Source: Maylandia zebra
Lineage: Eukaryota > Chordata > Actinopteri > Cichliformes > Cichlidae
NCBI RefSeq assembly: GCF_041146795.1
Contig: NC_135174.1
Span: 18,904,878 to 18,968,877, forward strand
Reading direction: 5' to 3'
Length of the DNA stretch: 64,000 nt
The first letter of the stretch is position 1. Every line of letters starts with the position of its first letter. The position numbers and the translations under genes are program-made. This document shows positions 31,641 to 48,044 of the stretch, piece after piece. The notes under the pieces are model-generated. The model was not told the origin of the DNA. It saw nothing but the letters and a program-made list of their open reading frames with translations, and searched no databases.

Positions 31641-34516
31641 TATGAATCAAGGGAAAAATATTGTAATTTCTTTCAAGCTCTCTGTGATATGGCTTCTGGA
31701 AAAATAATGCTAAAAGCAGACTACTCAGGCAGGCTAAATAAATAAAATCTCAAAAGAAATAAAACTGCAGAAGCCAAAGGATTTTGTGCGCATACAAAGG
31801 GGTGATTGGTGGTCAGGTGAGAAGAAGGTGTGGAAACAATCAGTCGCAGAAAAAACTAATCAAGTCAGATTTTCATAAAGGAGGGAACAGAACAAAACCT
31901 GGAAGTAAAACCAAAGTGAGATATGAGAAAAGAAATGCACAAAGAAAAACAGGAGGCAAATAACTAACACAGAGAGAGCGAGAAGGGCTAACACTGAAAG
32001 CAGGAGAAACCAAAAACAGCAATAAATATCCTTGGAACATGACATCAAACATCATAAATAGATTTTCCTTTTAAAACTATACCAAGAATCAACTGATGAT
32101 TTGATGATGATAAAATGCAGCGTGACAAAAAAGTGAATCTGGGAAACCCACAAAGCCAGTGCTGCTTCCACTCTTGCTTAACTGCAAAAGCCGCAAATGT
32201 AGTTCGACACCAACGGGTAGAAAGAACTGGCCTGAGAAACCGTAACGGCTGCAGTGTTCTTGAACCCTGGCATCTAGTATCATATTGAGGAAAGGCCCAC
32301 TCGCAGCGCTTACGCAGCCTGTTGTCAGGCTGCATCCACGAGATTGCGGTGAGGTGAAGAGACAGGCAACACGCCAGCGGAGCGTCTCCAGCCACATGAC
32401 TCAACCTGTCCCTGCGCGTTAGCCTGGCTCAGTCAGGGCCATGAGGGAACAAGGCCGTTGGTATTGAGTCACTGACACAGCGGACAGTCCTTACATCAAG
32501 CATGACGATGGGGGAAGCGGGGGAAGCTTTGCATGTTGTCACGTTCTCGCCACGAATTACTGGCACGAGGGGTTTCATCCACAAATCTACTATAATGCAA
32601 CATGATGATTCTGTGCATGCACTCTCTGTCCGTCCTCCATCCTGCGTTATGCTTTTTTATCCCGCTTACCACTTTCTTATAAGTTAAGTAACATTGCACA
32701 TTGTTATTATTTATTCTAGCCATATTGTGATTCTGAAAAGCTATTTTATAGTCACATCTGTGTTTGTGAAATTCTTAATTTTGAGAAAAAACTATGAATT
32801 TTGACTATTCAAAAAAATTTCCCCATTTTTTCAGTTTTCTTTTTTTACACCCAGTCATGTTTCTGACCTGTTGCCAGTTGACTTAATTAGTTGCAAAGTG
32901 TCCCTCTAGCTGTTTCTTGTGAGGAAGACTCGTTTTTCCAGACCTTTGTTGCCGTTTCCCATCTTTCTTTTAGTTGTGTTGCTGCCATTAAATTCAAAAT
33001 AAACTCATATTTTACTCTAAATGGTACATTTATTTTCATATACGTTCAATATGTTCTATTGTGAATAAAATATGAGTATATGACATTTGCAAAACATTGC
33101 ATCCTGTTTGAATTTAAATTTACAATTATGTAACAAATTTTACACAGCGTCCCAACTTTCTCAGCATTGGACATGGAAAGGATGTTGTGGCCGTTGCCAA
33201 AACCACCCACTGGTTTTCAGAGTCCAAATTCTGAAGCCTCAAGCAGATCATTTTACCGCCACAGCTTCTTTTTTTTAAAAATGTATTTGTGTTTATTATA
33301 TTTGTTAGATGGAACAGTGGAAAGACATGAAGGAGTCTCAGGCAGACTGCAACCCTCAACCCTCTATTAAAGACTCAAGTCTGCAGTAGAGTAGAGTTAT
33401 AGGTGTCACGTGCTTGTGTGTTAATAATGGGGATTCACTGTGAAGCGAACCCTCATTTGCTGTCGTTCTGCACACTAATGGAGGCCATAATATGCAAAGT
33501 GAACATTATGCTGTGTTTAGTAAGAAACTTTGAAACCATCTTATTAGGAAAATCTTATGTTTTAGATGAAGTGTACTGAAGGGTTATTTTCTCAAAGACT
33601 TCCATACATCTGTTCTTTATCCCTCTTGGATCCAGGGTATAATTGGCCGTTTTTGACTACTTTTGATTTTACCTCTATCTTTAACCTTTAAAAACTGTTT
33701 ATCTTGCCTTGTTTGGTATCATTATTTTCAGCACGACCTCAAATATCTGAAATTTGAGTTATTTGTTCATTTTGGCAAACTATATTAGAACAATTGATCT
33801 AGATTCAGACAAAAAATTCAAAATCTGAGTAGAAAAAAGTTTTTTTTACCGTAGAACTCACAAACATGTCTAATGAATCATTTTCATAACTTGAAATGCA
33901 AATAGAAATGGTACATTTCCAAAAACTTTTGCACAAATTTTGCAAACAACAAAGTTATATGGTACTATTTATTACCTAAAAAATGCAGCCAAGGCCTCAG
34001 GGGTTTTTTATATAACCATTTAAATCAAATTACAGAACAATCAGGTGTTCTGCATCAAATAAGAAGGCACACAAATTATTTGTGCCAGTCCAAAAAAAAT
34101 AGTTTCTGTTCAGTATAAGACAGGAGAACACCAAAGGCCTAAACCCTGCAGGTCTGACAGCAGGAGGTGGATCAGTCCTGTTTTCCACGTGGGAACAGCG
34201 TTTACACTGGAATCTGCCTTTGACGGCTTTTTTGACATTCAGCAGTATAACTGACACACAAAACAAAACAATAACTGCACAACACACTAACTACAGCCTC
34301 CAAACACGCTAAACGTCACTAATGTCTCACATATGAAAACTCTCTCTCTCTCTTTCTTTCGCTCGCCCGTTTTCCGTCACGGGTGTCACTCCTTAAAACG
34401 TCCCCTTCTCCCTAAACAACCAAGTGCCACATGTTGCCATATCAGTTTTTTGATTGGCTGACATGGTAAACTTTAACACCAATAGGGAAGCAGTGTTTTT
34501 TCTTTTTCTTTTTTCA
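31641..34516. other. Intergenic stretch, no gene seen
   Basis: A purine-rich segment at 31860-32050 and overlapping open frames at 32045-32404 on the minus strand show no domain or splice support. The remainder is AT-rich. I found no gene and no transposon ends. Confidence 0.35.
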
Positions 34517-34524
34517 CTCACAAG

Positions 34525-36282
34525 TAGGGTTGCCAACTCCCTGAAAAATAAATAAGGGACACCTCGTGGCCAGGGCCGGGCGACCCAGTTGTCTTCACCC
34601 TTCCCAGTGTGGTGAATTTTCTAGCTCTTTTTTTGTGTGTGAAATTATTTTTTTTAACCCTTTGACTTGAATTTGATTTAAGTAGATGTGTATTCTTTGT
34701 GATATGAACACATGTGAAACAAATGATCATTTAGCCATTTATTTTTAGCTCAAAATGACAACATTAACACAATAAAACAGGTCTTTCTTAAACAGAAGCC
34801 TGTCATGCTTAACTTTTGAGAATATAAGTAAATCTTTCTTTAAAAGCACTCTGTCCTGCTTAACTTAAAATAATAGAAAACAATAGAAAGAAAAACATTC
34901 TTGTAACAGTGCACATTTAGTGCATTTAGTACAATCGGCTTCAGTTGAAATATTATTTCAGCTTTTCTAATGCTAATCAGCTGCTCCTGTTTGTAAACCC
35001 GCTTGTTCCCATGATTACGCATCTTAACTCATCATCATTATTCATCTATGTATTACTTTTATGTATTAGTCATCAATTTGTTGTAATCATCTATCCTTGC
35101 AGTTGTTTATTACACAAAATAAATTATATTATCACACTTCTGGCCACATAGCGCTGATATTCATTGCACATGCCCATATTAACTTTTTCCAGCCAGGTGT
35201 TTTCCTTTTCCCATTCTTCCCTTTCTCTGAGGGGAACAAACATTGCTGCTCTAATGCTGGGCTTACACTGTGCGGTTTTAGGCCCATTTTGAGACTATTT
35301 TTGAGTGATCGGACCGATTTTGGCCTTCATCGTGCATCGTGTAGTATACGTGGGGTAACGAGAAGTGATTAACACCTCACGACCAGCTCCCGATCATCAA
35401 TCGCTCGTGAGGTTCTCACCACAGCCGCTCACACTGCTCGCGCGCAAACACGTAAACGTCGGTGAAAAAGACGTTGCAGCACGGCTGTGCAGCGTGTGAT
35501 CTGGACACAAGCGATGGAGGCACAACTTGTAGAACTTTGGAAAGCTCATCCGAGCCTTTTCGATGTGGCATCACAAAATTATCACGACCACAACAACCGT
35601 GAAAACAGTTGGATTTACACTGCTGCTCAATCACAGCTGCCTGATCAATGTTTTTCATTAGCAATTTAGCAAAGTTGATGGTGGTGGTGTGTCTGTGTGA
35701 GTGAAAGACAGAGAGAGAGAGTGACAGATTTTCTGTTATAACCTTCATGTTATGGAGGCACAGTGTGAGCTCTCAGGTCGCATCAGAGCATCGGGCCGTA
35801 TAGTGTGAGAGTACATCGTGACATACGAACTTCTAACCCCTGCGAGTCAATCCTGCAGTTTGAGCAGGAGCTGAATAACGTGACTGAAAAAATCGCACAG
35901 TGTTTGCCCAGCTTTAGGTGTACTGTCGTCCGAGACTTGCACCGCCGTGTCGGCGTTTGTTTCCCTGTTGGCCATGCTTCTTGTTGTGGTCATCTGTTGT
36001 CTTCCGGTATTTTCTCCGTAAGCGACCTTTCCTCGACCAATGAGATGAGCGGTAATCTGAATTGTCATAAGTGTGCTGTCAACTCATTGGTCACAAAGCA
36101 GGAGAGGGGCTGGGAATTATGTTTTCAAACAAAGCGTTAATTCCATTAAAAGTTATAGACTACTTTTGATTCTCACTGTATTACAGGACAAAGTGCGTCC
36201 CTTATTAGCTCAATACGGGACGTGTACTTTTGTTTCGAAATACGGGACGATTCCGTATTTTAAGGGACGGTTGGCAACCCTA
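34525..36282. mobile_element. hAT-type element with 8-bp target duplication, 1,758 bp
   Basis: The ends are perfect 13-bp inverted repeats, TAGGGTTGCCAAC at the left and GTTGGCAACCCTA at the right. Subterminal matches (AAGGGAC words) extend inward. The flanks CTCACAAG at 34517-34524 and 36283-36290 are identical, giving the 8-bp duplication typical of hAT transposons. There is no hAT transposase, so it is non-autonomous. Its interior carries a further insertion-like segment at 35262-35850. Confidence 0.9.
35262..35850 (+). mobile_element. PIF/Harbinger-like segment with MADF remnant inside the hAT element
   Basis: The segment begins GGGCTTACACTGTGCGGTTT and ends near CCGTATAGTGTGAGAG, an imperfect inverted match. 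Between them the plus strand reads MEAQLVELWKAHPSLFDVAS and DHNNRENSW from 35514. This resembles the MADF/Myb-like DNA-binding protein that accompanies Harbinger transposases. Only this N-terminal piece remains. The borders are approximate and no target duplication is clear. Confidence 0.4.
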
Positions 36283-36290
36283 CTCACAAG

Positions 36291-38549
36291 CGGAGAATGT
36301 TTGCTAGCGCTGTCTGTAGAAAACGCCGTTTTTACCGTTGTAAACACCACTGTTTTGTTCAGAAAAAAACATTGCGTGTATTTTTTATCATAACTCTGGT
36401 TTTACATTGCCCATCGACACAATTCAAAAACTGGTATATAGTTTGAAGTCCGCACTTTCGACCCAGCTTGAAATGGAGACTCTGTGTCGCTGCATCTTGT
36501 AGCTGTGTCGTCTTAAATTGGTCATGTGATTTTGACGCGCCGGCGCGTCCGTCGACCCCAGAAGGTTAAGACACTTCAAAAGTGGTTTCACTATTCAGAC
36601 ATGAAAGCCAAGTCCATCCTTTATATACAGACTATTCCATACATAGAAATATGCAACGTCCGTGTCCATGCAGTTCAAAAATAAGTATTTTTTCCTCATT
36701 TTGAGCCTCTATTGCATATTTTTTATTACAATTTATATTAGTTATTTTATTTTTTTCAGTTGTTTGCATGTCATAAACACTGCTGAGGGAGAGTTTGCAT
36801 GTTTGCTCTCAGACAGTTTCTACCACAAACCTGAGAAAAGTGATGGAAGAGTAGCAGGAACTGATGAGGACATTGTTCTTTTCACAACAAAAGCAAAATT
36901 AAAGGTCTCACAAAGCTCAATCACCGTCATCTGCTTTCTTGTAATCGTGCCTTTTGTCTTTTTTCTTTTTTTTTTGTCTTTGAGGACATTCTCTTTACTG
37001 AGTTGTCATGTTATTTCTCCATAAGCATGCAGGCAGCTGCATGAAGAAGCAATGATTCTGGCATGTTTGCAAACTCTTTTTGCTATATTCCAAAGATGTG
37101 CAAGAACTTTGCTGTATTTCTTGTAGCCCGAAGAGAGGAGTGCAGCTAGTGTACAAGTAGCCTTTCCTGTTTATTTATAGTATCCAGTGTGATATGTACA
37201 AGCTTGTGGTGACCCTTGAGTTCACACATCTGGAGAGGATGGCAGAGCAGCTGGCGAGACTCTGTTCAGTGTCAGTGGTTATTGACAGACAGCGAGACAG
37301 GATCGAAGAGACACCCATTTTTTAGCCCAGCTGCAGGCAGATTTTAATCTTTCCCAGAATTATATCTTGTAAATTTTTGTGCTGATTATACACTGCTGTT
37401 TTTTCGCTGTTCGTGAAATATGTCACTTTTGTTGTTGTCAACTCGCACCATCTCATGCCACCCTTCTCAATGACAGCTGCTCTCCACATGCAGTCAGGTT
37501 ACTTCAAGGCTGATCGAGCAATATAATCCTCATTTTCTTTTTAGGCCTGTGATGCATTCTCTTTGTTTTAAGGCAAAAAGTGCCATCACGCAAATTTTAT
37601 TGAACTTCTTACCCACATGACTGTAAAGCCGAACTTGACATTGATGAGGCCATGACATTTCCTTCTTCTGCACCAGGAGGCTGACATTTTTGGTTTTTAA
37701 TGGCGTGTCTCCATTGCTGTTACATGGATGGACATGTGGCACAGCCCACGCTGTTTACTTACCTAGTGACACGTCTTAATTGCCACCGGTGTCTGGCCTG
37801 TGTGGTGCTAAACTCAGAGGGTTTACACAGAAAGCGTTTTTACCGGATAACTATCGGGTTGTTACTGAAAGCTTGAAAACATTCTGCAAGAAAAAATAGA
37901 ACCGGATTTTGGACACAACGATAGCACCCACCCTCCTGGTGCCAAAGCCAAGAAAGCTTTCTATCGTCCAGGCTTTCTTTCACATTGTGCAGCACACTGC
38001 AAATGAAACAAGAAAAAAAAAAGAGCGAAAAGCAACCTTGTTTACGGTCGGTGGTGCCCTGTGAATAGTTTATAATGGTGCTTTCTGAGGAAAAATGCTT
38101 TTTGAGCTGAAAGGAAATGAAAAGTAACACATTGTTAGAAAGCGTACTTCTTCTGTACTTGTATAGATACTGCAAAAGTAAGATAACAGCCCGTATTATG
38201 GTCTTTTTCTCTTTTGAGAACCCTTATTGTGTGCAACTTTTCGGTGAAGTGTAGATTTTTAAAACTACTTTGTTAAACCCAAATAATACAAATACCTAAG
38301 ATTTTTTTTTGTGTGCCACTCGCACAACACGTCAGTGTGGGCACATTGGTGTGGGAGGAAGTGCACAGGAGAATAAAAGGCAATTTAGCTCAACATTTAA
38401 ATTTGGTTGTCCCCCAGTGAGATAAGTGAGGATGTTCAAGATAACAACACCAAGGGCTCATTAATGTCACTTCAAACATTTCAGAGGAGGCACTTTTCTC
38501 CAAGCCTAGCATTGTCCTGTCTCACGGAGACTTAAAAACACATGCAAGG

Positions 38550-38640
<91 letters not shown>

Positions 38641-41617
38641 TGATCCCAGAAACATGCACACGCACGCTGCAGCAGCCTGATATGCCTCACCAACTGGCCC
38701 CTGCAAATGTCACGTTGAAGCCATGTCAGTTTACTGATAGGGAGTCGGGCTGAGTAAATGAATCAAACGTTTCCTACAGTTACGTTTGCATAGGCTAAAG
38801 ATTACCTAAATTAAAACAAGTCTGTAGCAGAAACGTAATCTTTAAAATCCTTCTACTTCTTAGCGATTAAACAGCCACAGTAAAAAAAATAATAAAAGAC
38901 TCTCAAAATATCCCCACAGCCTAGTCCAAGAGGCGAGGCTCGCGTCAAAAAAAAGCAGCTTAAAGCACTTCTCAGCGCAGTGCTTATCTTTCAAACCTCG
39001 GACCTGCTGAAAGTTCGGGAGAGCGTGAGATGAAATTTGAGTCTAAGATTTAAACTGTGTGTATAGTCCAGATTTACAGAATTACAACACCGGCTCCCCG
39101 AGTGTCCTTGTTCTATTCTTCTCTTACATGTCGGTGTCTTGTTCAGGTAAAACCACCATTAAAAACCCCTTGAAGAGCACATCTGTGGTTCTTGGAAAAT
39201 CGCAGAAGCTGGAAAGAAGATCATTCATTTGTAAGATGAGGATGCTGTAGAGACGCTGCGGAGGTTTCCAGATGATTCTGGTTGCCAGCGAGAGACTGTG
39301 ACCTCAATAAATGGCTTAAAAGAGCATGGGAGTCTAGCCAAACAAGACATTCATTTATATCCATTCAGTATGACGCAACACTTTGTTCTATTTGCCAACA
39401 TGATACCTTCACTTAGGTTCTGGGAACAAAAGAGTGAGCAGAAACAAACCGCCTGCCAGCGTTCTCAGGTGCATCCCCCCCCCTTTTGCTCTCTTTGCTC
39501 ATGTTGAAGCAACAAATGCTGCTGAACCTTCAGTTCAATGCCATTTTTGTGCTCTCTTAAGCGTTTCTATGTAAAATGGTTTCTGTGAGTTTGTTCTTTT
39601 CCCCCGAGGATGTCAGGAAAGTACAGATGTTGCAGCGCTCAGTTCTGATGGTTTTAGCAGTGAAAGCTGTTTCTCGCAGACCGGGGGCGTTTGTCTTTGA
39701 CATTGTGACATGAAGTCTCTAATTTGACTGCGTGCTCATGCACCCTGCAAGAAGAAAACAGCCTGAGCTAGTGCTCAACTGCCCCATGGCTTGGGTGACC
39801 TCTGCTTATGTATGGACCTTCAGTCCTAATTGTGTCTGGAGGAATTTTCTCGTCTTAAGACACGCTTAAGTTAAGCCCAGAGAGCTTCCTGGCTTAGGAA
39901 AACACAACTCAGTGTGGCAATCATTTTAATCAAAGCCATGCTATCATACCAATCAGAGAGGATATTCTGGAGGCAAAGAAGCCTATCACAGCCTTACCGT
40001 ATCATCACAGTGGGTGATAGTCCCAGGTAGAACCTTTTGGTTTAGGCTAAATGGTGCTGCCTGGGTAGGAACCGAGAAACACGGCACCCACTGGCTCGCT
40101 AGGCATTCATTAGCTCCTCCTAAGTAAAGCTCCTTCAAGCAACCATAAACTTAAATTCGAAACTTCTTAACCTAGAGGCAGTTTTGTTGCCCGTGTCAAA
40201 GGCGACTTTTGTAATATCAAAGTGGCTCTTCAGAAAAGAAAGCAAAAAGAAAACAGGGTATTGGTTTTTACAGTTTGGGCCTCGAAGCTATTTTCTTGTC
40301 CGTGACACTTGTGTCACAGCAGAGGCTAATTTGCCCTGGATTACTTCGCGACGCTGATCTAAGCTTTGTCATGATACGTTCTAACACCCGTCACCCTGTC
40401 TGTTTTTTCTTTCCCGCCATATCTCAGCGTCTCCACACCCATTAGAGGAAGAAACGCATCCCTTCTTTGATTGTGAAACACAATCATCTCCTGCTTCATT
40501 TGGCATTTAACACAGCTGTGATTCCCCCTACTTTCCCCCACAGTGATCGTCTCTGCATTGATTGCCTCTCGCTGCGCTTGCGTGGCTCTCTTGTGTCTAA
40601 CATTTGGAAGAATAAAGGCTGGTTTCGCTGAAAAGGGAGAGATCAGAACGGCTTATCAAAAAGTAGATGAGCTGATTGATATTAACCACATAATATGTGA
40701 GGAAATGCAAAAGAAATTGAACTTTTAATGAAAAACCATGGACATTAAAATGAAAAGCAACAGCGGTAAATGCTTCCTACATGTAGCTATTTAAAATTTG
40801 TTTAAAATCGCTATTTTTTAACATTTTAGCAGTCGTTGCATGCATGAATTAATGAAATAAAGCTTTACGAGCAAGCACTTTAACCGCTACGTGGTAAAAT
40901 TGTACAACTATCTATTAACAGTTTAGCTGTTTTTAAGGACACACAATAGGAAATACAGTGTGTGCAGTGCTGAAACTACTCTTCCTGTGTTCAGACATTA
41001 AGATTCAATATCAAATTTACATTTTATACACTAACATTAAATATGATGAGCTGATATGATATGCGACACGATACATTTTGTGACACTGGCGGCCTTTCAA
41101 GCACCAAAATCTCATTGTGGCATCCAGTTTATGACAAATTATCATTTCTTGTGACAACATATGATTCGTCAGTCACTGATGCACAACACTGTATAATACA
41201 AAGAGCATGAGAAAGAAAAAAAATCGCAACATAAATCCAAACAGCACATTTACAAACACTGTAGTCACCACGACTGTGGGATTTTCAGACTTAAATTTTA
41301 AATGACAGCTCAAAAATGATGGCAAAGCTTCTGCACTGTCAGAGTTGTTACCGTATCTCAATATGACACATGGCAGTGACTGACACCGTTACGTTGCTCG
41401 TGTCCATCAGAATAGAAGCATAGGCACCCTGTATACAATGGCATGTGGGCATGACAGTTAACCGACAGCCACAAATCCACAGCTATTATTACCGTATTAA
41501 TGCTGATCTTAAATATCTAGCTGTGGATCAGTGGCTGTGGGTAACATTAACCTTACTCCACATCAGAAAGTGATCGTCTGCTGGCTGTGACCTTTCACCC
41601 CTCGTCCCGTCCAGTCT
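36291..41617. other. Intergenic stretch 3' of c1ql1
   Basis: No exon is recognisable in either strand. It holds a CA microsatellite at 38552-38638. Pyrimidine runs near 36960 and several AT-rich tracts make chance open frames. The part adjoining 41617 should be the c1ql1 3' UTR (minus strand). I see no canonical AATAAA close to the stop, so the UTR may be long. Confidence 0.4.
38552..38638. repeat. CA/TG microsatellite
   Basis: An uninterrupted run of about 43 AC dinucleotides, expected to be highly polymorphic. Confidence 0.98.
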
Positions 41618-46115
<4,498 letters not shown>

Positions 46116-47840
46116 CTGGCAGATGTGTAAAGCCAGAGAAGACAGGAAAAAGCTGTGGGATGTATACAGAACAAGAACATATCATCATAAAGAGAAATAC
46201 ATTTTGCTTGAAAAATTAAAATAAGATATTTATGAGTTACCGCTGACATTTCTATCCACCAGGTGTGAAAGTGATATCAAATTATTGGCACAGAGTTTGT
46301 GCACAGGTGTTTTTTCTCATTTTAAATCCAGTGCAATCAGTTGGAGCTCTTCCATAATGGACTAATTCCAGGTACCTGTATTCAGTCGACCTTCAGACTA
46401 ATTTTAAAACATAAGGTTCAGAATCTTGTAAGTAAATAAATTTGTTCTGTTTTAAGATTAGCCTTAAAATTTCTATTAGCTGTAGTGAGTTTTGACTCTT
46501 AAATGTAATTACTGAAGCCTAGAGCTTTGGCAGCATCGCTTCAACAGACATAAGTAGAGAAAAATGACATATGTACTTTGACAGCAAAATCATTGCATTG
46601 AAGTCTGCATCAGCTCTGACATTAAAAGGAGATCATCCTTTCCCCCCTACTGTGTATGTCTTTGTGATTTGAGCAGCACTCTCCTGATTCTTCTAATAAT
46701 CCACAGGTCTTTCCCACCAGCTTTGTTTTTCACCTCCTCTGAGGCAATCCAGAGGTGTTCCCTGAGTAGAGATGTAGCTATGCAGGGATGCAATTTCTGA
46801 ATACTATATCATACTCTGTAATGTTCTTCTAGTTGAATGGACCCTAAAAAACTCCAAAGACTCTTCAGTCCATCAATGCTGGCTGCTTTAATGCAAAGTA
46901 GCAGCTCTGCTCTAATCTCCCTCCAGATGTCTCATTCCTTCTCTAAAGCTGAGCACAGTCACCCTACAGGAAAACAGATTTTGGCCATTTCAGGCACAAA
47001 TGAAAGTGATCTGAATTGTATGTATGGCCACATATACTGTGTGGGGATTTTTGGATCAGTATGTTAGACAGTGCTCTCCAACAGCTTGACAAACGAGGGA
47101 AGAATTAGGAAGAATCTGATGTTCATCCCTCCAGTATGGTTCAGTGTCACGGAGAATCAGTGCCAAGCCACATTAAACTAGCTCGGGTGGCACATGATGG
47201 CCTAACTCAGACACTTGTTTGGTTATTTGATGCTGTTTTCTTTGTGCATTCTTTGTGTTTTCACCAATTTAAAAATTTTTTTCCAGTTTGCCATTTGATT
47301 CACTTTTATTTTAGCTGAGATTTAAATGACTGAGACACCATCACTCTGAGCCCACACAATAACGTAAGTTTATCATCCCGCAAAATTACATTTTACATAC
47401 TTTAACTTGAGTTTGTAGCATTAATTTACATGAGAACTCGATGTTTTATGGTAAATTAAAAGTATTTCCACGTGAAAGAACAATTAAATTACCAAATGTT
47501 ATGGTCAAGCATTACTGTAATATAAATAATCAGGCTTAAAAACATCAAAAAATTGCTTTTATTGGTAATATTTTTTCTTTTTTAAACCTTAAGAAAAATT
47601 CTGTACAGAATATGCATTTCTAGCTTTACTTTTCTCTACTTTTACCCGTTTTTGTCAATAATTTAAAAAAGATACAGAACTACTAAAAATAAAATCTGTG
47701 AAATTACAGTAATGAACAGTAATTATAGCTGTTTTCAATAATTCAATAATTAAAACTGTATTTTGACCAAAACGTAATAGTTTTTATCTAAATAAACACT
47801 GCTGTGGAATCTTAAATAAAAAGGTAATTTACATTTTATT
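46116..47840. other. Intergenic stretch upstream of c1ql1
   Basis: AT-rich sequence with no recognisable exon or repeat end. Its right edge runs into the tandem array. Confidence 0.4.
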
Positions 47841-48044
47841 AGGGCCCGAGCACTGAGAGTGCGAAGGCCCTATTGTATCTGATCCGTTTCTTCTTCTTAT
47901 TATTATTATCATTAGGGCCCGAGCACTGACAGTGCGAAGGCCCTATTGTATCTGCTCCGTTTCTTATTATTAGGGCCCGAGCACTGACAGTGCGAAGGCC
48001 CTATTGTAATTGCTCTGTTTATTATTATTATTATTATTATTATT
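47841..48044. repeat. Head of the tandem array: three copies of a GGGCCCGAGCACTGACAGTG subrepeat
   Basis: Copies begin at 47841, 47914 and 47972 and are 58-73 bp long. Each starts AGGGCCCGAGCACTGA, continues GTGCGAAGGCCCTATTGTA, and ends in a TTATTA run. The GGGCC...GGCCC words can pair within each copy. The mirror phrase GCGAGGGCCCTCATAACG closes every downstream unit. Length changes lie in the TTA runs, pointing to slippage or unequal exchange. Confidence 0.9.

Noticed and set aside
32045-32404. Two overlapping minus-strand frames of 119 and 102 codons
   Set aside because: No domain, no splice sites of note, no codon pattern favouring one frame.
36662-37024. Plus-strand frame rich in Phe and Ile, 120 codons
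   Set aside because: AT-rich and low in complexity, with no signal peptide followed by a recognisable mature protein and no splice context.
38506-38706. Frame with a long Cys-Val run
   Set aside because: Translation of the CA microsatellite.
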